This document shows, piece by piece, positions 14,068 to 17,202 of a DNA stretch of 17,202 bases; the first letter of the stretch is position 1; every line of letters starts with the position of its first letter. The translations under genes were made by a program, and so were the position numbers. Source of the DNA: Kouleothrix aurantiaca (GTDB lineage Bacteria > Chloroflexota > Chloroflexia > Chloroflexales > Roseiflexaceae); the NCBI GenBank assembly GCA_001399705.1, contig LJCR01000015.1:1-17202 (forward strand), given 5' to 3'. The notes under the pieces were generated by a model. The model was not told the DNA's origin, did no database searches, and was given only the letters and a program-made list of their open reading frames with translations.

Positions 14068-15827
14068 CAGTCGTCCTCCAGGCCGGCAAACTGCCGCACC
14101 TCCCCGCTCGACCGCGCCACCAGCCAGGCCCGCAGCTCGGCCAGGCCCTGCTCATACACGCGTGCCGCTGTCCGGATGTCGACGCCTGGCGGCAGCGGGC
14201 CAGCGACGAGCGGGGCCAGAGTCGGGTCGCGCAGCGGGTCGGCCCAGGACTGCAGCGCGATGAACAGCGCCCGCGCATCGTGGCCGCGCGCGCTTGTCCC
14301 CTCGAACAGCGACATGTCGCTGGTGACATCCCAGAGATAGTCGTCCGCGCGATCGGCGCCAACGGCGTGGAGCGCGCCGCGTCGGATGAGACACGGAAAG
14401 CAGTAGCCACAATTGCCCGGGCGCGCGCCGATGTAGCGGCCGGCCTCCGGGTGCGCGCAGGAGACCGTCTCGCCAGCATACCGGCCCAGTAGATCCGGGT
14501 TCCGGCTGCCCGCGAGCATCTCTCCCTTGGACCGATCGGCATAGGGAGTGTGGATCGGGTTACTGATGCCCAGGCGGTCAAGCGCGGCCCGCAGCCGCTC
14601 GGCAATCGACAGCGCGGTTGGCGAGTCGACGACCTCAGAGAGCAGCACGCAAAATTCTTCGCCGCCATAGCGGAAGATCATGTCGTCAGTGCGCAGGGCT
14701 TCCCACAAAATCTGCGTTACCGATTGCAGCACCTGGTCGCCGATCGAGTGGCCGAAGCGGTCGTTGATATGCTTGAAATTATCGAGGTCGAGCAGGATAA
14801 GCGAAAAGCCGCCGCCACAGGCCGCCACGCGTGCCCAGTTTTGCTCAAGCGCAGTGTTGAATGCCCCACGGTTGTATGCACCCGTCAGCGCATCGCGCAC
14901 CGCCCGCACATACAGGCGTGCATTCGCGATCAGCGCTGCAACTGTCCCGGCCACAGTCAGCAGCAGGCGCAGATCTTCCTCGGCGAACAGCGGGCCTTCC
15001 GGCGGGTTTGCCAGCATCAGCGCGCCAAATACACGGCCAGAAAAGCGCAGCGGAACACAAAGCACATGGCCGCCGGTAAAACCAGTTTCATAGGCGCTCA
15101 CTGTTCTGGAAGCGCTTCCATCGCTGTTGCAAATAAGCGCCTGCTCGCTTTGCACAACCTCCCCGGCGATCGTGCCTGCCAGGGCGAGGCGCACCGGCTC
15201 GGCCGATGGCGCGCCCGTCTGCGGCCCTGGCGTCATGACAAGATCGCCCACGCGCTCGTCGAGCAGGAAAATGCGGCTGTTCGAGATCGAAAAGATGCTG
15301 GAGATGCGCGCCACAATATACTGGAGCACCTCGGCAGGCTCGCGCAGCGTGCCCAACGCCGCGCTGAGCTCGGAAAGCAGCTCGATCTCGGATTGCCAGC
15401 GCAGTTTCCGCAACGTCTGCGCGCACAGCACCATGACGGTATTGATATTCACCATCGAGCGCGGCTCGATCGCGGTATCGCCTGCCAGCGCAACCACACC
15501 CAGAATATCGGGCGCCGGCCCGATCGGCAGAATTGTCACCATCATCTCGCCGCGCCGGGCGTGAAGCAAAAGCGAGCCTTCGAGCGAGCCGCTCGCAAGC
15601 TGCTGCGTAGCTTCGGCCAGGAGGACTTTGTGGAGGATGTCGTCGATGCACGGGTGTGTGCTTGCAGCTTCAAGCTGGCCAGACCGGCTTTTCAGTACGC
15701 CCACCGCCGCGGTGCCCGCCAGATCGGCACATAACTCAACTAACTCAGCGAGGGCGCTCTGCTCGGTTGCCGATGTCATCAACCGCTGCAGGCCCGATTG
15801 CCATCGCTGGGAAAAGCGCGTGCTCAT
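14067..15827 (-). CDS. GAF-GAF-GGDEF protein fused in frame to the C-terminal part of QatC (QueC-like)
   Basis: The chimera has 586 residues. Two GAF-like domains (about 5-140 and 150-305) precede a GGDEF domain with RDALTGAYNRGAF (311-323), LILLDLDNFKHINDRFGHSI (343-362) and the active-site signature GGEEF (388-392). The domain breaks off after AERLRAAL (about 415), before the conserved SIGVA-type strand, so cyclase activity is doubtful. From about 420 the sequence becomes QueC-like: SNPIHTPYADRSKGEML, then SCAHPEAG and GNCGYCFPCLIRRGA, whose four cysteines (457, 473, 476, 479) form the zinc site. The PP-loop SGGxDS of QatC is missing. The tail is ARVYEQGLAELRAWL. The ATG at 15827 has AAGGAA six bases upstream. 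An assembly error is possible but the frame is uninterrupted. Confidence 0.8.
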   Translation of the reverse strand: MSTRFSQRWQSGLQRLMTSATEQSALAELVELCADLAGTAAVGVLKSRSGQLEAASTHPCIDDILHKVLLAEATQQLASGSLEGSLLLHARRGEMMVTILPIGPAPDILGVVALAGDTAIEPRSMVNINTVMVLCAQTLRKLRWQSEIELLSELSAALGTLREPAEVLQYIVARISSIFSISNSRIFLLDERVGDLVMTPGPQTGAPSAEPVRLALAGTIAGEVVQSEQALICNSDGSASRTVSAYETGFTGGHVLCVPLRFSGRVFGALMLANPPEGPLFAEEDLRLLLTVAGTVAALIANARLYVRAVRDALTGAYNRGAFNTALEQNWARVAACGGGFSLILLDLDNFKHINDRFGHSIGDQVLQSVTQILWEALRTDDMIFRYGGEEFCVLLSEVVDSPTALSIAERLRAALDRLGISNPIHTPYADRSKGEMLAGSRNPDLLGRYAGETVSCAHPEAGRYIGARPGNCGYCFPCLIRRGALHAVGADRADDYLWDVTSDMSLFEGTSARGHDARALFIALQSWADPLRDPTLAPLVAGPLPPGVDIRTAARVYEQGLAELRAWLVARSSGEVRQFAGLEDD

Positions 15828-16356
15828 AGCAATTCCTTAGCTGCCGCCCGAGAGCCGATGCACCATTGTATCGCACTCGCCAGCTGCATGTGTGTTGTAG
15901 TAGTGGTAGTTGCTCAGGCGCATGCGTAGCGATAAGCGCTTTTGTTCTATGGTGATTGTCGTACCTGTCCCATTACAACAATTCCAGCGCAACACAACCA
16001 CGCCAATGAACATTCCAAACATGGCAGAGGCGACATGGCCGAGCAGTACTAGAGCGGCGCGATCTCCATGGGCCGGATTCTGGCAAGCTTGATCGAGGCT
16101 GGCGCTGAGATCCCCAGTTGTGCCGCTAGGTGTAGTGCGTAGCTTCTAGCTTCACTGTTCTCAACACGCTTACCATATGCTCTGCGGTGCGGCCAGCGGC
16201 AAGGCTAATTTCAGAACGAGCTGAGGCCACCAAGCAGTAAGCATTGCAAAGATCGGGCTTCACAATCAGCAGTATAATAGGTGAAAAGGCTGTAAAAGTC
16301 TATCGTACAATAGTCCCACCAGGGGTAGATCCTTGGTCACTACCAGACAGGCACCA
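15828..16356. other. Intergenic interval, mostly non-coding
   Basis: Between the chimeric gene and the small plus-strand gene no intact gene is supported. The stretch 15840-16040 shows no coding bias in any frame. A decayed LuxR-type helix-turn-helix relic occupies about 16049-16296 on the minus strand (separate entry). A TATAAT hexamer at about 16273 lacks a convincing -35 box, so no promoter is called. Confidence 0.5.
16049..16296 (-). pseudogene. Relic of a LuxR-type helix-turn-helix domain
   Basis: On the minus strand one frame reads CLVASARSEISLAAGRTAEH and then MVSVLRTVKLEATHYT before a stop. The overlapping next frame reads SEARSYALHLAAQLGIS, followed by PASIKLARIRPMEIAPL and its stop at 16049. 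Joined, the two recall the end of a LuxR/GerE domain: EI-LAAGRTAE as the recognition region, VxxxLR and then SRxxALxLAxQLGI. No start codon with a Shine-Dalgarno precedes it and the sensor half is absent. This is a by-eye resemblance of a short, degraded stretch. Confidence 0.35.
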
Positions 16357-16638
16357 ATGACAACAAAAATCACACTTCCATGCGAACCAGAAACTCAGGC
16401 GGCAGCCGGCGAGCGTGCCGATCGGGCAGTGCTGTATGGCGCAGTGCTGGCTGCGCAGCGGCCAAACGTGCGCCTGAAGCCGGCGATCGCCGCGCCCGCG
16501 CTGGCGCTGGTCCCTGCGGTGCGGGCCTTTCTTAGCGGCGACGAGGAGGCGCTGGCTGCGGCCGCGCTGGCGTATGCACGCGCCTGCGGCGCTGAAGATT
16601 TCCTGCTCGCCAAGCGCGCAGCGCAGCACGCCAAGTAA
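16357..16638 (+). CDS. Small hypothetical protein
   Basis: The predicted protein has 93 residues from the ATG at 16357; an in-frame TTG lies at 16333. The Shine-Dalgarno is weak (CAGG). The sequence is alanine-rich and helical after a short polar start (MTTKITLPCEPETQAAAGER). It then reads AVLYGAVLAAQRPNVRLKPA and ends AEDFLLAKRAAQHAK. G/C at third positions is high from codon 14 onwards, supporting coding. I do not recognise the family. It is convergent with korB and ends just before the shared hairpin at 16647-16678. Confidence 0.6.
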   Translation: MTTKITLPCEPETQAAAGERADRAVLYGAVLAAQRPNVRLKPAIAAPALALVPAVRAFLSGDEEALAAAALAYARACGAEDFLLAKRAAQHAK

Positions 16639-16646
16639 GAAAAAAA

Positions 16647-16678
16647 GCCGTGGAGCGCGTTTTCATGCGCTCCACGGC
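16647..16678 (-). terminator. Intrinsic terminator of korB
   Basis: A perfect 12 bp stem (GCCGTGGAGCGC at 16647-16658, GCGCTCCACGGC at 16667-16678) has an 8-base loop. On the minus strand it is followed directly by a T-run (TTTTTT, complement of 16641-16646). It lies 18 bp after the korB stop. On the plus strand there is no T-run, although the hairpin also follows the small gene ending at 16638. Confidence 0.88.
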
Positions 16679-16695
16679 TCTGGTCGCCGCGCCGA

Positions 16696-17202
16696 TTACA
16701 GCTTGGCCATCACCTGCGCAAAGGCCTCGCGCGTTGGGCGCAGCTTTTCGTCCGGCAGCGCGGCCAGCGGCGTTTCGCTCATCTGCATCACTTCGGGCAG
16801 CGTCTTGCGCTGTTCGTTGATGTAGATCAGGCCGGTGACGAACTCCTGCTTCTTGCGCGCTTCCTCAAGCAGCTCCATCGCCCGCCACTTGTTGGTCGGG
16901 TCGTACTCGCGGTCGAGCTTCTTCAGCTTGATCGCCGGGCCGTCGTGCATCTGGACGATCTGCTCTTCGCCTTCCTCGTATTCAACCTCAACCTCGTTGA
17001 ACTTCGGAATGAACTGAATGTCCTGAATGCGCTCCTCGTGCTCCTTGCCGTAGTCGTAGCTCTTGGTCGAGTCGTGGTGGTTGTTGAACGTCACGCACGG
17101 GCTGATGATGTCGAGCACCGCCGTGCCATTGAAGCTCATCGCCGCCTTGAGCAGCTCGCGCACCTGCTTGGCATCGCCCGCGCACGAGCGCGCCACACAG
17201 CC
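16696..17202 (-). CDS. korB: 2-oxoacid (2-oxoglutarate):ferredoxin oxidoreductase beta subunit, C-terminal part
   Basis: The frame is open to the right window edge, so the 5' part is outside. The 168 visible codons contain SCAGDAKQVRELLKAAMSFN, followed by GTAVLDIISPCVTFNNHH, which is highly typical of the thiamine-diphosphate-binding beta subunit. The C-terminal tail includes DYGKEHEERI, PTNKWRAMELLEEARKKQEF, GLIYINEQRKTLPEVMQM and ends AFAQVMAKL. The enzyme converts 2-oxoglutarate and CoA to succinyl-CoA, CO2 and reduced ferredoxin. Close relatives use pyruvate or other 2-oxoacids, and the substrate cannot be settled from this fragment. The alpha subunit would be expected upstream, beyond the window. 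Transcription ends at the hairpin 16647-16678. Confidence 0.85.
   Translation of the reverse strand, partial: GCVARSCAGDAKQVRELLKAAMSFNGTAVLDIISPCVTFNNHHDSTKSYDYGKEHEERIQDIQFIPKFNEVEVEYEEGEEQIVQMHDGPAIKLKKLDREYDPTNKWRAMELLEEARKKQEFVTGLIYINEQRKTLPEVMQMSETPLAALPDEKLRPTREAFAQVMAKL

Noticed and set aside
15107..15120. Perfect 14 bp palindrome TGGAAGCGCTTCCA resembling a LacI-family operator
   Set aside because: It lies inside the coding sequence of the chimeric gene, far from any start, and no LacI-type regulator is nearby; probably chance.
1..17202. tRNA or rRNA genes
   Set aside because: No cloverleaf-like T-loop/anticodon arrangement or rRNA-like conserved stretch was noticed on either strand by eye.

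Overview
The window is GC-rich, tightly coding bacterial DNA with strong G/C third-position bias, Shine-Dalgarno starts and sigma70-type promoters. Gene content suggests Chloroflexota: a KorB-type 2-oxoglutarate:ferredoxin oxidoreductase subunit, a multi-PAS hybrid kinase, a helicase-associated-domain protein, and standalone ncRNA repeats of the HEARO (omega-RNA) type. The lineage is an inference, not proven here. No tRNA, rRNA or CRISPR array was seen.

Layout. 1-1659 (minus): the 5' part of a helicase-associated-domain protein that runs off the window, preceded by a small overlapping ORF resembling the end of the same family. 1660-2153: non-coding, holding the first of two copies of a ~195 bp structured repeat. 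2154-4637 (minus): hybrid histidine kinase with three PAS domains. 4768-6417 (plus): a promoter with consensus -35 and near-consensus -10, then a short operon of unknown genes whose middle member is frameshifted. 6421-7983: an IS110-family element with a likely bridge-RNA region. 8028-8234: second copy of the structured repeat. 8297-8632: a ~336 bp non-coding element with inverted ends and internal iteron-like repeats. 8954-10384 (plus): an unknown gene split by an IS5-family element with a 5 bp target duplication. 10412-13277 (minus): two unknown genes, a GNAT-like protein and a tyrosine recombinase. 13312-15827 (minus): remnants of a Qat anti-phage operon. 15828-16356: non-coding, with a decayed LuxR-type helix-turn-helix relic. 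16357-16638 (plus): small unknown gene. 16696-17202 (minus): the korB 3' end with its terminator.

The most notable locus is the Qat remnant. A GAF-GAF-GGDEF protein loses the end of its GGDEF domain and continues, in frame, into the zinc-binding C-terminal part of a QueC-like protein of the QatC type. It is then translationally coupled (TGATG) to a TatD-like nuclease, QatD. qatA, qatB and the PP-loop half of qatC are missing. Either a deletion fused a diguanylate-cyclase gene to a defence operon, or this is a new fused architecture. The tyrosine recombinase directly downstream suggests that the locus arrived on a mobile element.

The second notable signal is the pair of structured repeats, whose outer stem shows a compensatory base-pair change and whose core contains a CTGAGACA...CCGAAA signature. 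This looks like orphan omega-RNA (HEARO) without an IscB gene nearby.
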